NCBI GenBank assembly: GCA_001972305.1
Contig: BDDD01001494.1
Location: 27,794 to 91,793 of the forward strand
Source of the DNA: Cephalotus follicularis
Taxonomy: Eukaryota; Streptophyta; Magnoliopsida; Oxalidales; Cephalotaceae
Length of the DNA: 64,000 bases
Direction of reading: 5' to 3'
A program made the position numbers and the translations under genes. Under the pieces are notes generated by a model. That model searched no databases. It saw nothing but the letters and a program-made list of their open reading frames with translations, and had not been told where the DNA came from. Below, piece by piece: positions 19,583-31,293 of the stretch. The stretch's first letter is position 1. The number at the start of each line of letters is the position of its first letter.

Positions 19583-22281
19583 TGTAACACCCCCGGACGG
19601 CGGGAGTCATCACAGGGTCATATCAAACATAACATTACTTATTAAATCATAAGTTTACTTTATTAACCACAAACAGCCAGAAACGTGGCAGTCTTCTCAT
19701 AACATTAAAACTTAACAATTTAACATATTAAGTGGTTGCGGAAAACCCAAAACGTAATTCAGTTCCAATTTTAAAAACATAAAACATAATAATCCATGTT
19801 TCTGACCACTAAACATAACATAAGGATCACTCTCCTAAGGATCCAACACATAGGGTGGTCATCACTCAATCACACTTTCCCCCGCTCCTCCTGAAAACCT
19901 GCCGCATGGAAACAAAAAAGCGGCTGAGCAAACCTCAGTACGGATAAGGGAAATAAAATAGTAAACGATAATTTGAAAGCAGTAAAATCTCAATAATAAC
20001 AGAAATCATAGTAATTAGAACAATTGCATAATTGTAAAATCATATTTGTACTTTCAGAATTTCCATATAACTTCGGAACAATTACGCAATCATTTCATAA
20101 AATCATTTACGACTCATACTGAGTCACATACATATCACATAACATAAATTTGGCAAGGGAGGCGCTAATTCCACATGCCCACTAGAATTGAAGTGTACGG
20201 CACTACACAAGTAAATTCTCACATACACATATCCGATCACACCTCGGACCACATATCTGAATTCACCTCAGATCACATAAACTAGAATCGATTCATACGC
20301 CTCTATCATACATAGCGGATCCACAAATCCACCTCATGGGATTTGTTCATACACTCAGAGACGCCGTAGTCTAGTCACACCACTACGGAAGTGTCACATC
20401 CCCGTGCAAGGCCCACGACGTGCCTATGGATACGCCCCATAGGTGGGTATAATACTCAGTATTTATTTTAAAGGAAAATAATTGATTTATCAAAATCAAT
20501 TTAAAATTTCATAAAATATGTTTCCTCAAAACATATTCAGAAAACCGCTCACAACGGTATCATAACATATCGTATCAATTCATATTATATCATTTCATAT
20601 CGTATAGATAAAGTCGGAGTCATGAACCACCTTTAAATTCAAAATGTGTCAAAACCATGAAACATTAAAATTTTCATAAACGAATAAGTATATTAAAACT
20701 GTTTCAGTTTGAATGTCAGATAGCCAAGGAACAGAAAATCCGTACCTTATGCGCTCGCAAAGTACTTACGAATAAACAATTTAAACAGAATCCACTTGAG
20801 GCACAACAATCTAAAAAGACATTCAAAATCATACGTGTAAGAGTCTAAGACACATCAGAAGCATTAAAGAGACTCTTAACAATGTTTGGAAAAAGATTCG
20901 GATCGATTCGGGGATCAAATGAATCAAAACAGTTGAAAACAGCACATTCCAGGGCAAAACAGTCGACTGGGGAAGCAAGACAGTCGACTATTCAAAAGGT
21001 CCAGTCAACTACTCAAATAAAAGTGCAGGCAGTCGACTGTGTTCATCCCTCCAGTCGACTACACAACCAAGGCAGTCGACTGCATTCATGTGGCAGTCGG
21101 CTATCCAACCATTCCAACCGACTGTCCACAGAGACAGTCGACTGTTCTGGGCGACAAAACAGTTGGAAAATCGATGAATTACTACTAAAAATGGTTCAAA
21201 TGGTTTCTACATTAAACTAGAGACATATGGACATAAACATATGATCATATATGACTTGCAGGTGACATAAAAACACAGATTTGACATGGAAACAACCCGA
21301 CAGTGATTTATCTTTCAAAAGGAAGCAAGAAGACAATGCATGTATAGGTCCAGATTCTGTCTCTAATCGATTATAGATGTTATAAAACAAGTTTGTGATA
21401 CATCTATGAGTATAAAACGCGTTGACAATATCACTAACACAATGACAACATGTTTAGGCAGGAATCAATGACCCAAAGACACCAAGAGCACAAAAACTCA
21501 AAGTATGCCATTAGAACAAGATTATCACTAGAGAAGACGAATCTACTAACCTGTAATGATTCACAGAACACAAGAACAGTAGAAGAAATACTAGCACACA
21601 CCCACAATTCGGCTGCGAACAAAAACAGAGGAAGAAGAATACAAAACCAAAACATGCTTAGACATACATAGCAAACTAAGAAAATTCAATCCAAAGAAAC
21701 AACTAAAGGATCGAATTTACCTCTTCTGACTTTGAAGAATGAATTACACAGCAGCTTGTTACACTCTAACAAGGCAGAATCGGCAGTGGCTTGCAAGAAA
21801 GATGAGGGCAACATATAAAATGGCAAAGGCACTCTATGAAAGGAAAAAGGAGGAGACACAATTTGATAAAAAGGGGAAGAAAGGAGGATTTTCAGGAATT
21901 TGAAATAGGAAAAGAGAGACTTAGCATGTGATATTGATGGTGGGAAGAAGGAATTACAGGAAAGAAGGAGGAAAGTAGGAGAAAATGATAAAATAGGAAA
22001 AAGGAAAAATAAAGAATTAATAATAAAGGGAATTAAGGGATTTTAAAATAAAAGATAAATATTTTGTTCTTAATAAAATAATTTTGGATTATAATAAAAT
22101 AAATAAAACCCAAACCCAACATAGCATAACATACCCAAAATTTCAGACTGGTATCAGTCAGCTCAATTCACATAAACCCAAATCATAGGGCAACCAGACT
22201 TTTAAAATTAAACAAAATTAAAAGCCCGAAAACACATATAAAATCCGAAAAAATACATTTACGAACGAGCAGCGCATTACA
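19583..22281 (-). repeat. B1 5' LTR
   Basis: 2,699 bp, nearly identical to 12889-15603. It holds the hairpin array (20150-20450), palindrome cluster (20960-21145), and GAGGTAAATTC donor-like site (about 21720). The cluster lacks one 21-bp unit present in the 3' LTR copy. Confidence 0.93.
20960..21145 (-). repeat. Phased palindrome cluster, B1 5' LTR
   Basis: CAGTCGACTG-type palindromes at about 21-bp steps, homologous to 14263-14470. They lie about 1.14-1.32 kb from the LTR start on the minus strand. Confidence 0.85.
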
Positions 22282-23081
22282 CATAACTTCCCCTACCTTT
22301 TGATTCAAAGTTAGGTATCTGTAAGTCCACCTCCTTCTGTTCCCAGAGTGACGTTTTGAGCTCCCCATAAGCTTCAACTCCAATCCAGTAGCTCAAATTT
22401 GTTTCCTCCAAGCTTTCCTTTTTGGTTCTATAGTTGGACAATATCCCCCTTCCTCCTTTCTCCTCTCAAATTCTCACTGTGCTTCCTCTTTGTTCGGATG
22501 CTGCGTGAGAGAGGCGAAGGGGGAGTGTTTTTAACCAGGCTCTTTCTCCCTCCTTCCTCTTCAGCCCGTTTCCTTGGCACTAAATGCGACCCCTTTCTCA
22601 CACACTTACATGCACACACACACATGACTGATTCTCCATGTCCCATGACCTGCATGGCGCACAGGTGTTCATTCGTCCCTCTGCATTGACCACATAACGC
22701 ACAGATGGCACACCCTTTCTCCTTATTAGTCGTTGCATGTGATCTCGTCTCATGCAAATAAAACAGAGCATAATCCAGCCGGCTATTCTTCCCCAACAGT
22801 CGGCTGTCCTCTTGGTTGTGGTTGCCAGGTGGCTGGACAGCCCTCCAGTCGGCTGTTTCATCCCACCAGTCGACTATTCCATTAAACGGTCCACCAGTCG
22901 GCTGGTCCATAGTACCAGTCGACTGTACCCATCAATATTTCAACAATCATACTTCTAAGTGTTTTGATTTGATTTGCGAATCAAAATATTAGCCGGGAAA
23001 TTTATCTTTCTCATTAATTTAATAACAAGATTACATTTGGAATTCAAAAATTACAAACATGCGAGAATCCCGGGCGTTACA
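22282..23081 (-). repeat. A1 3' LTR, U3 start part (right of B1)
   Basis: Resumes A1 after the repeated CATAA, starting with ACTTCCCCTACC (donor-like motif on the minus strand), a CT-rich segment and a palindrome cluster at 22780-22925. It ends CGGGCGTTACA at 23081, which is TGTAACGCCCGGG on the minus strand. The right-hand partner is 44850-45655. Confidence 0.9.
22780..22925 (-). repeat. Phased palindrome cluster, A1 3' LTR, U3 end
   Basis: CAGTCGGCTG and CAGTCGACTG sites 156-301 bp from the LTR start. The companion in the 5' LTR is 45353-45498, with cores at 45353, 45374, 45423, 45444, 45472 and 45493. Confidence 0.8.
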
Positions 23082-23100
23082 TCCACCCCTCCTTAAAGGA
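23082..23100 (-). promoter_or_regulatory. A1 polypurine tract
   Basis: The minus strand reads TCCTTTAAGGAGGGGTGGA just before the 3' LTR, the same form as in A2 (55660-55678) and close to C1 (33512-33524). Confidence 0.8.
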
Positions 23101-23127
23101 ATTTCATCCTCGAAATTAAAAACAATA

Positions 23128-24295
23128 CTAGAACAAGTGCGGGTACCGCTCTTTGATATCCTCCTCACGTTCCCAAGTGGCCTCATCTGGTCAGTGGAAC
23201 TGCCACTGGACCTTGACCATGGAGATGGTTCGGTTCCTCAAAGTCTGCGTCTTCCAATCTAGGATCCACACAGGCAACTCCTCACAAGATAAGCCATATC
23301 GTACAGGAACAGTTTCATAATCCAGGACATGTGACGGGTCTGGGATATATCTCCTCAGCATTGACACATGAAAGACATCGAGCACGTTTGACAGTACCGG
23401 AGGTAAGGCAAGCTGGTAGGCTACCTCTCCAACTCTCTCCAAACTCTCAAAAGGACTAATATAGCGTGGAGCTAATTTGCCCTTTTTCCCAAACCTTTGC
23501 ATGCCCTTACCTGGTGAAACCTTTAAGAACACATGATCGCCAATACTGAAGGTCAAAGGCCTCCTCTTGACACTCTCCACATAGCTCTTCTATCAGCTCT
23601 AAGCAGCAAGCAGATTCTCTTTAATCATCCTGATCTTTTCTGAAGTTTCCTCCACTAACTCAGTCCCGAGTAAAGCTCGCTCCCCGACCTCATCCCAACA
23701 AACAGGGGATCTGCACTTCCTCCCATACATTGCTTCAAATGGTTCCATGCCGATACTAGAATGATATCTGTTATTATAAGAGAACTCTACCAAAGGAATG
23801 TCATCCTCCCAATTACCAGCAAAGTAAAAAATGCAAGCCCGTGGCATATCCTCCAAGGTCTGGATGGTACTCTCAGGCTGCCCATTGGTTTGAGGGTGAA
23901 AGGCAGTACTCAGGCTCAGCTTTGCCCCGAAAGCTGTCCGAAATCTCTTCCAGAAGTTGGAAGTGAAGATGGCATCTCTATCACATACGATGCTGATTGG
24001 AACACCGTGTAGCCTCACTATCTCCTTCATATACAAATGAGCCAGCTTGCCCACAAAATTAGTACCGTGTGCAGGAAGAAAGTGCGCTGACTTGGTGAGT
24101 CTATCCATGATAACCCACACGGCGTTGTGACGTTCCGAGTAAGAGGAAAACCCGAAAAAAATCCATCGTAACATGCTCCCACTTCCACTCTGGAATTGGT
24201 AAAGATTGTAATAACCCTGCCGGTCTCAGGTGCTCAGCCTCAACTGTCTGGCAAGTAAAACACCTTGCCACATACTTGGCGATCTCTCGTTTCAT
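23128..24295 (-). pseudogene. pol: A1 integrase and chromodomain-like C-terminus
   Basis: The C-terminal piece (23128-23580) ends RYPHLF and contains [32 protein letters not shown] and VKVQWQFH followed by a stop inside the EATWE motif. The upstream piece (23599-24174) has [30 protein letters not shown] and STIQTLEDM (the Glu of the ERTIQTLE motif reads ESTIQTLE). The zinc-finger region at 24101-24295 reads CFTCQTVEAEH. Frameshifts separate the pieces. It is clearly the same family as A2. Confidence 0.9.
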
Positions 24296-25490
24296 GCCAG
24301 GCCACTAGTAATCCCTCTCCATGTCTTGGTACATTTTTGTGTTACCAGGGTGAATGTTGTACTGAGATTTATGGGCCCCGTAAAGCAACTCACTCTTCAA
24401 CCCATGTTCATTCAGAAGACACACCCGTAACCGAAATCTTAAGACACCATCGGCATGTACCCAAAAATCAGAGTCTGAGTCAAGATTCTCTCAAATCTGT
24501 TGCGATTCAGGATCATGTGCTTGAGCGTTCTTTATTTCGGCAAGCAAAGCTGGCTGTACTCTCATGCTAGCCATAAAGACTCCAGGCGACTGATTAAACA
24601 GAAACCACTTTTGAAAGTCCTCTAACATTTTTCATTGCGACACAATCGCACTAGCAACCATAGCCTTGCGACTCAAGGCATCAGCGACCACATTCGCTTT
24701 TCCCGGGTGGTACTGAACGCTACAACCATAATCGTTAAAGAATTCTACCCATCTTTGTTGCCTCATGTTCAGTGTATCTTGACAAAACAGGTACCTCAAA
24801 CTCTTATGATATGTAAAGATTTCAAACTGCGCCCCATAAAGATAGTGCCTCCACTTCTGAAGGGCGAAGATGATAGCTGCAAGTTCAAGGTCATAACTCG
24901 GGTAGTTTTCTTCATACGGCTTTAGCTTCCTGGAAGCATAAGCGATCACTCTTCCTCACTGCATCAGCATGCAGCCCAAGCCCTTACCGGATGCATCACT
25001 GTAGACTGCAAAGCCCTCATTACCATCAGGTATTGCCAAGATAGAAGCGGAAACTAACCGATCATTCAGTTCACAGAAACTAGCTTCACAATCTTCATCC
25101 CAGACAAATAAGGTCTTCTTCTGGGTAAGTCTAGTCAAGGACACGGCCATCCTTGAAAAGTTCTGGATAAACCTCCTATAATACCCCGCTAATCCAAGGA
25201 AACTGTGCACTTCAGTTACGTTTCTTGGTTACGGCCAGTCATGCACAACTTCGGTCTTTGACGGATCCACCATCAAGCGTTCCCCAGATACGATGTGACC
25301 GAGAAAGATCACATGATCAAGCCAGAATTCACACTTGCCGAACTTGGCGTACAACCGATGCTCTTTGAGAACCTGCAATACCAACCTTAGATGATGAGTG
25401 TGCTCCTCCTCACTCCTTGAGTATACTAAAATGTTATCAATGAACACTATGACAACTGATCTAGGTATGGCCGAAATACGTCATTCATCT
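24296..25490 (-). pseudogene. pol: A1 RNase H and C-terminal half of reverse transcriptase
   Basis: RNase H blocks: [14 protein letters not shown] (24956-25210), [18 protein letters not shown] and ADALSRKA (24632-24949). The RT thumb reads [15 protein letters not shown] and the palm end reads [16 protein letters not shown] (25229-25447), where the catalytic second Asp of FIDD is Asn. A one-base deletion just before it (YLDQ-LS) breaks the frame. Nothing of RT upstream of [14 protein letters not shown] survives: the sequence changes abruptly at about 25500. Confidence 0.88.
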
Positions 25491-25499
25491 TGTTCATGC

Positions 25500-25815
25500 C
25501 GGGTAACTCTATGCAACTCCCCCAACTCATTACCAAAAGTTATTCAATATGAATCAATATCTAAGCAATACGATTCATATTCCTTGATAAGATCATCTGA
25601 TTTCTAGAAGCCTACTAAGTATGCGTGTGGTCCAGTACTAGCCTATTCATGTGCATAATCGTTCATTAACATAGTATCGAGAACCATCGTTCTCTTACTC
25701 GTTAGTTAGTCCCAAAAGTCTAAACTTAACATTCACTTAACCATGGATATAGTAAGGCCAACCAATTTAACAACATTATGATCAAGTATGATACAAGTAA
25801 GAGTGGAAATCTTAC
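25500..25815. other. Unassigned filler inside A1 pol
   Basis: About 315 bp where protease and the N-terminal half of RT should be. It matches neither those domains nor any other repeat in the window by eye. On the minus strand its upstream edge is AGAGGTAAGATTT and the downstream edge is TTGCATAGAGTT, so it coincidentally has GT…AG ends. It may be capture of unrelated DNA at a deletion. Confidence 0.5.
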
Positions 25816-26219
25816 CTCTCATGATGCCCTTGCCCTTGCTTCCCTGCTGCGAAGGTCCAGCTGCAACATCACTATTACTCACAGGTCCAGTAGGTATTGC
25901 TCCTTGTCTCTCTGGACAATACCTTCGTAAATGATTAGAGGCTCCACACTTTAAGCATAACCCATTCCTTTTCCAAGAATCCCTTTGAATGTGGCCTGAA
26001 TGACCACAATGAAAGCAATTTCCAGATTTCATCTTACTCCCTTGACCAGGAGTTCCTTGAGCGGCAATTTTCTGAGAGCTGTTCCTTGATGACTTGGTTA
26101 AAGAGTCACCATCTTGCCACTCTGGCAGAGCTAACCTAGTCTATTTATCTTGTTGGGTTTCAATACACAATTGCCGCATTTCTTCCAGGCGCGTCGTATT
26201 AGCAGCCATATGTCGATGG
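25816..26219 (-). pseudogene. gag: A1 gag C-terminal part with zinc knuckles
   Basis: Two CCHC-type knuckles: CFHCGHSGHIQRDS (last Cys lost to Ser) and CLKCGASNHLRRYC (intact). They are preceded by PEWQDGDSLTKSS and followed by KGIMRGKISTLT, the start of the protease region. The capsid region is deleted: an N-terminal fragment (NTTRLEEMRQL) joins almost directly to the pre-knuckle linker. The upstream end is cut by C1 at the GATGG target (26215-26219). Confidence 0.85.
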
Positions 26220-26369
26220 TGTAATAACCGTAATTTCTGTTCATGTACTTATAACCATCGATGAATAAGATAAACATTTGAAGTGCTATGTGGTTACCTT
26301 TTTAAATGAATGAAGTTGGAATACGATTCTAAAATGGAAAACTAAAGAAATGATTTCTGGTGCCAAACC

Positions 26370-26540
26370 GCCGACGCCTACAGTCACACCGTCGACACTT
26401 TAAGCCCTGTTAAGTACACAAAACGCACAGCTAAAGGTTGTGATTAGGCGCACATCGTCGACCTTTAAATGCCCAGCATCGACACTTAAAGGCGCATAAT
26501 CGCCGATGCCTAAAAGTAACCGGCGACGCTTTAGGCGTGT
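26370..26540 (+). repeat. Phased palindrome cluster, C1 5' LTR, U3 end
   Basis: Cores at 26370, 26391, 26457, 26478, 26502 and 26523, spacings mostly 21 or multiples of about 22. It lies 150-303 bp from the LTR start, the same place as in the A family. The 3' LTR copy is at 33678-33845. Confidence 0.8.
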
Positions 26541-27304
26541 TTTGGCACAAAATAGGTGTCAGTTGGAATGAAATGGCAGAGCTCACATAATGAGAACAGG
26601 GACATGCGTCCAAAGACGTGTTGGCCATGCAAAAGAGACCTTGCCAGCTATTGATGGTGCCAGACTTAAGGGTCTTGCATGTTCCTTTTCACCTACAATC
26701 TGCAACCTGCAAGAAAATAAGGAAAAGAACAATGAAAGAGTGAATGCATGTGAGAGAGAGAAGAGCACATTGAAAGCTAAAGCAGTTGTGGGAATAAAGG
26801 ACATCAAATTTAGCCTCATATCAGCTGATCCTTGAACTAACTAAGTGTTAGAAACACTGAGAGATTGAGAGACAACTTGGATAATTGTTGAAAGATTGCT
26901 AGAGGTTGAAGGAGCTTGAAGTTCAAAGGGGGAAGACTTGGAGCACCACCTGGATTTGGTAAGTAATCTGAAATTCCTTGATATAGTTAAGGTTGTTAGT
27001 GATGTAGCATACTGAGGATTGATACACATGTCCATTGCTAACAAACAATTACAGAGTAAACCTGTAATTAGAGATTGCATGGGTATAAATGGTAAAAGGG
27101 AATTTTGAAGCTTAGAAACTAATGATAAGCTATGGTTTAAGTTATAAGTTGCTACCATGATTTGATAACAAGACTAGCTCACTGGTATTAATGTATAAAC
27201 CTTAAACATGCAATTGTTTAGGCTAAATTCTGCAATATTGGGAGATTGAAAGGAGGGTGAAGAACTTGGACATAAAGTGAGAGGTCAATTCAATTTGGCC
27301 TTGG

Positions 27305-27325
27305 GATAGCAATTGAGGTAGGGGA
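27305..27325 (+). promoter_or_regulatory. AGGTAGGGG donor-like motif, C1 LTR
   Basis: Reads ATTGAGGTAGGGGATTTTG. The same AG|GTAGGGG lies in A and D LTRs. It is about 1.09 kb from the LTR start and about 150 bp upstream of the main palindrome cluster. The 3' LTR copy is near 41193, with one change. Confidence 0.4.
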
Positions 27326-27471
27326 TTTTGACATTTTTTTGAACATATAACATGTATAATATGTTGTGATGGTTTGTACTTCATTGCATGTCAAATTGAA
27401 CTGAATTGGGTTGATTGTGTGTATTCCCCTATTTTGAATCTGCTCCTGGAATTCGTATTAAAGCCAGAAGC

Positions 27472-27610
27472 GTCGATGCTTACACAGAAACTGTCGACGC
27501 TTTGGTGCAAAAATGGCATAATAAGGCTTAGAATGTCGACGCCTAAGTTGTGTAATGTCAACGCCTAGTCATTAACCGTCGACGCTTATGTAGTGACAAT
27601 CGATGCTATA
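27472..27610 (+). repeat. Phased palindrome cluster, C1 5' LTR, main
   Basis: Cores at 27472, 27493, 27535, 27557, 27578 and 27599: a 21-bp ladder with one rung (27514) missing. Arms are GC…GC (GCGTCGATGC, TGTCGACGC). The 3' LTR copy (41345-41490) keeps more intact GTCGAC cores. Confidence 0.88.
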
Positions 27611-28424
27611 GAACAGTAAGATTAGAAATGCTCAGATTGATTGATTGATTTGATTGTGGTTACAAACATCCTTGATTGGCGATCTTATAACTACTGTTAC
27701 TGTTATTTGGTGAGATTACTACTGTTATGAATACATATTCAGGAATTTTACCAACCTAATGTTTTAAGCATAAACAATGATTTTTAACGGTTTTCTAATG
27801 GAAATCTTATTGTTATATTACTACTGTTATTTTTCCTCGTGATAGAGGCACTACTACTGTTTTGTTCTCCAATTGAGAACCACTACTGAATCGATATCGT
27901 TTTCCTCCTTTGAGATGTACGATAAATGAATTGTTAATGTTTCTAAAGAAACAACCTTATATTGCACATTATACATTCGTGTGATACTCTTATTGAACTG
28001 AATTGACTGCATTGATTGACTATGTTATTGCCGATTAGTCGAGTGATGGCAAATGTCACTGGCTAACGGAGGTGGTCCTATGTGCCAGGAGTTGGCTAGA
28101 GTACACACCAAAACTGCTTGCAATGCAGAGCTTGATTGTTAAACTGCCCGCTAATGCCGGTAGTAAATGTTACCTTATCTATCATCTTCAAAGTGTAGGG
28201 TGATAGATAGGTGGTGCACAGTTGGTGCTAGGAGTTAGCGACATGTGACACCCAAACCACTGTACTGACTGATTGTACCCTTGTGCGGTATTCTTGCATT
28301 GTACTGTCTATGGCCACTTGGAATGATTTCGTATATATTGGAATACTATATATATGCCATTTCATATTAACTGTCATGCGTATTTACATTTATAGATTCA
28401 ATTGCATGCTTTATCTTCCTACTT

Positions 28425-28475
28425 AGCCAAGTGAGGACAACGGCTAACCCCTACAATTTCAGATTAAGCAAGGAC
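28425..28475 (+). promoter_or_regulatory. Conserved acceptor-like block, C1 LTR
   Basis: TACTTAGCCAAGTGAGGAC then AACGGCTAACCCCTACAATTTCAG in the same block, followed by ATTAAGCA. The matching block in A is at 11455-11505 and in D at 45770-45825. A pyrimidine-rich stretch ending TTTCAG fits a 3' splice site. Confidence 0.4.
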
Positions 28476-28792
28476 GTTCAGAATTTGTTGCTGAAGCTTG
28501 GAGAGCTTCTATTTTCGATTAAGGTTGTTATTTTATGATGTTGTACTGTATTGTAATGAATGGTTCATACCCCGTATCACTGTTGTACTTCCTTATGAAA
28601 TGAAATTTTGTTGAATTGTACATGCACGTAGTATGGGCTGCATACGGATGACTTGTATTTTATATTCCGGCTTACTGAATGCTTCCGCATATTGTTTATG
28701 AATTGTTTAATGAAATGCTGGATTATACTTATATATCTGATATCACCATGTATGCTTGTCCTAACGTAGCTGAATAACGGGGTGTGACAGCA

Positions 28793-28804
28793 TGGTGTCA
28801 GAGC
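28793..28804 (+). promoter_or_regulatory. C1 primer binding site (tRNA-iMet)
   Basis: TGGTGTCAGAGC, one mismatch to TGGTATCAGAGC, three bases inside the 5' LTR end. The leader to the gag ATG (28805-28893) is non-coding. Confidence 0.85.
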
Positions 28805-28893
28805 ATATTCCATATATGCTAAGCTGGGATAAGTTTCTCAAAATTTGAGTGAATTGTTTCCTAATGATTATGTCATTCCATATAGGAAACTGA

Positions 28894-29905
28894 ATGGATC
28901 TCCGAAGAGGAAGAAGAGGAAGGCGTAGAGCCGACGAAGTTGTCAACGCACCGTCGATACCTGGAAATGACCCGGCAGTGAATGAAGGAGTGAATGTTCC
29001 TCTAGCGTATGACGAGAGGAGTCACTTTGACGGCATGGCTGATCTCTTTCAATAGCAGATGCAAGCGAACGCGGCAAACATGGAACAGATTTGGCAAATG
29101 TACGAGGCTAACCAGACTTATCATCAGGCTCCTGACGCTTGCCATGCCGGTGGATTTGGCCGAGATCTGGAGTGGTTCATGAGACAGAATCCTCTGACTT
29201 TCAATGGTGAACTGAATGCTACTGTGGCCAAGCAGTGGATTAGAGATTTGGAGAAGATATTTGCTATCCTGGAATGTACTGATGAACAGAAGCTCAACTT
29301 TGATGTATATGGCTTATGGGGCGAGGCTACTTACTGGTGGGAAAGGACTAAAGCAAAATGGCAATCCCGTGGACTTGACCGGACTTGGGACAGATTTCAG
29401 TCTGAGTTCCTTGAGGCTTATGTGCCATAAATAGAGCGGGACCGAAGGGAGACATAATTGATGTAGTTATGTCAAGGAGACATGACGGTAGCTCAGTACC
29501 AGACCAGATTTGTGGAGCTGGCAAGACACACACCTTATCTTGTGGAGGGTGAATCCCGAATGATCCAAAGGTTCATGAAAGGCCTTCGACCTGACATCAG
29601 ATCTAAGCTGTTGATGTTGCAGCTAACTTCTTTTGTAGATGTTGCTGAGAGAGCAATGATTTTGGAAGCAGATGCGAATGAGAGAAGAGCAGAACAGACT
29701 TGAACTAATCAATCGAGGGCCACACAGTCACAAGGGCAAGGAAGTAATAATCCTGCTAAGTCAACAAAGTCTGGTAACCAGGGGCAAGGAGGTTCTCGAC
29801 GCAGTAACTCACGATCAAGGACTCTTAGCCGAAACAGTCAACAGAATGCAAGTGGATGTGCCTTTTGTGGTTGTCAGAACCATGATGAGACTGAATGATG
29901 GAAGA
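28894..29905 (+). pseudogene. gag: C1 gag (matrix/capsid)
   Basis: Starts MDLRRGRRGRRRADE at 28894. A stop at 29053 (FQ*QMQ) interrupts it; capsid blocks FMRQNPLTFNGELNATVAKQ and ECTDEQKLNFDVYGLWGEA follow (29059-29430). Stops at about 29428 and in the next 40 bases separate the part MTVAQYQTRFVELARHTPYL (29482-29703). It then continues in broken frames to a CAFCGCQNHDETE-like first knuckle before 29905. Compared with A2 gag the order and spacing are complete. Confidence 0.88.
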
Positions 29906-29907
29906 AG

Positions 29908-30675
29908 ATGGGAAAGTGCTTGAGATGTGGATCACAGGATCATATGCTGAACAATTTCCCAATGATGAGGGATGAAGCACGTGGCCAACAGGGAAGTGCG
30001 TGTGCTAGTGGTAGTGTTCGGGCAGCTCAACCGCAGAAGGATACCGGGAAGGCAATTGTGAAAGGTAGGGTCTACACCTTATCTAAAGATGATGGGCCAG
30101 AATCTACTACAGTTGTGGGAGGTACTATTTACATATCTGGCATACTAGCACATGTATTGATTGACCCTGGTGCTACACATTCATTCATCGCATCTGAATT
30201 TGCTCACAATTTGCATGGTATTACTTCTAGACTACCTTATGTATTGGAGGTGAGTACTCCTACGGGTACTTGTCTTCTATCTGATACTATTATGAAAGAC
30301 TGTGAGATCATGGTGGCTGGGATACAATTATCTGCTGACCTGATAGTGTTACGTATTCAGGATTTTGATGTAATCTTGGGGCTGGACTGGCTGTATGCTC
30401 ATCAGGCTTGTGTTGATTGTTACAACAAGATGATGACATTTTATCTTCAAGATGGGACTGAGTACAAGTTTATCAGGGAGAAGATTGTTACTGCTCCGAT
30501 CATTTCATATACTCGAGCACAGAAGTATCTCAAGCAAGGATGCGAGGGCTATTTGGCGTATGTGATTGATCATACAAAAGGTACGCCCAGCATTGAACAA
30601 GTGCTCGTTGTATGTGAATTTCCTGATGTGTTTCTAGATGAACTCACTTCGTTGCCACCGGAGAGGGATATATAG
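29908..30675 (+). pseudogene. pol: C1 zinc knuckle and protease, start of RT
   Basis: Open 255-aa piece starting at the second knuckle, CLRCGSQDHMLNNF, where the last Cys is Phe. The protease motif reads LIDPGATHSFI: the usual D-S/T-G triad is DPG, so activity is doubtful. LRIQDFDVILGLDWL is the conserved C-terminal protease block. The RT entry EFPDVFLDELTSLPPERDI ends in a stop where family members read MEFSIEL. Confidence 0.9.
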
Positions 30676-30687
30676 TTCAGTATTGAG

Positions 30688-31293
30688 TTGTTACCTGGAA
30701 CTGCTCCTATATCCAGAGCACCGTATCGTATGGATCCTGCTGAGCTGGAGGAGTTGAAAGTTCAATTGCAGGATTATCTTGACAAGGGCTTTATCAGACC
30801 GAGTGTATCACCATGGGGAGCACCGGTCCTGTTTGTGAAAAAGAAGGATGGATCGATGCAGCTATGCATTCATTATAGGTTATTAAATCAGGTGACTGTG
30901 AAGAACAAGTATCCTCTGCCACATATTGAGGAGTTGTTCGACCAATTGCAAGGCTCAACTGTATTCTCCAAACTTGACCTAAGAACAGGTTATCATCAGT
31001 TGAGGGTCCAAGAAGGTGATGTGGAGAAAACCCTGTTTCAAACAAGATATGGGCACTACGAATTTCTGATACTGCCGTTTGGTTTGACAAATGCTCCTGC
31101 AGCCTTTATGTGTCTGATGAACAAAGTGTTCCAACCTTACCTGGATTAGTTTGTCACTATATTCCTGGATGTCATCCTGATTTATTCGAAGAGCATTGAG
31201 GAACACATGCAGCATTTGAGAATTGTACCGCAGACACTAGGGAAGGAACAGTTGTAGGCCAAATTCAGCAAGTGCGAATTTTGGCTGGATCAT
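30688..31293 (+). pseudogene. pol: C1 reverse transcriptase palm and fingers
   Basis: Contains RT blocks [71 protein letters not shown] and [17 protein letters not shown]-to-TAG stop (31147) lies before the catalytic box, which reads IFLDVILIYS: the FxDD motif has lost its second Asp (Val). A second stop follows at about 31255. The RT is inactive. Confidence 0.92.

Larger units (their letters stand above)
12889..22281 (-). mobile_element. Gypsy element B1 (Tekay-type), RT-deleted
   Basis: Minus-strand element with LTRs at 12889-15603 and 19583-22281, termini TGTAACACCC … GCATTACA, and a perfect target duplication CATAA (12884-12888, 22282-22286). The LTRs look almost identical by eye, suggesting a fairly recent insertion. 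The internal part has gag, protease, the start of RT, a truncated RNase H, integrase and a chromodomain-like tail, but about 1 kb covering the RT catalytic core is gone. Confidence 0.95.
26220..28789 (+). repeat. C1 5' LTR
   Basis: 2,570 bp, TGTAATAACCG … GGGGTGTGACA. It contains palindrome clusters at 26370-26540 and 27472-27610, a donor-like AGGTAGGGG (27312), a long stem near 28176-28210 (TATCTATCA/TGATAGATA) and the acceptor-like block at 28430-28470. The 3' LTR has nearly the same length. Confidence 0.95.
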
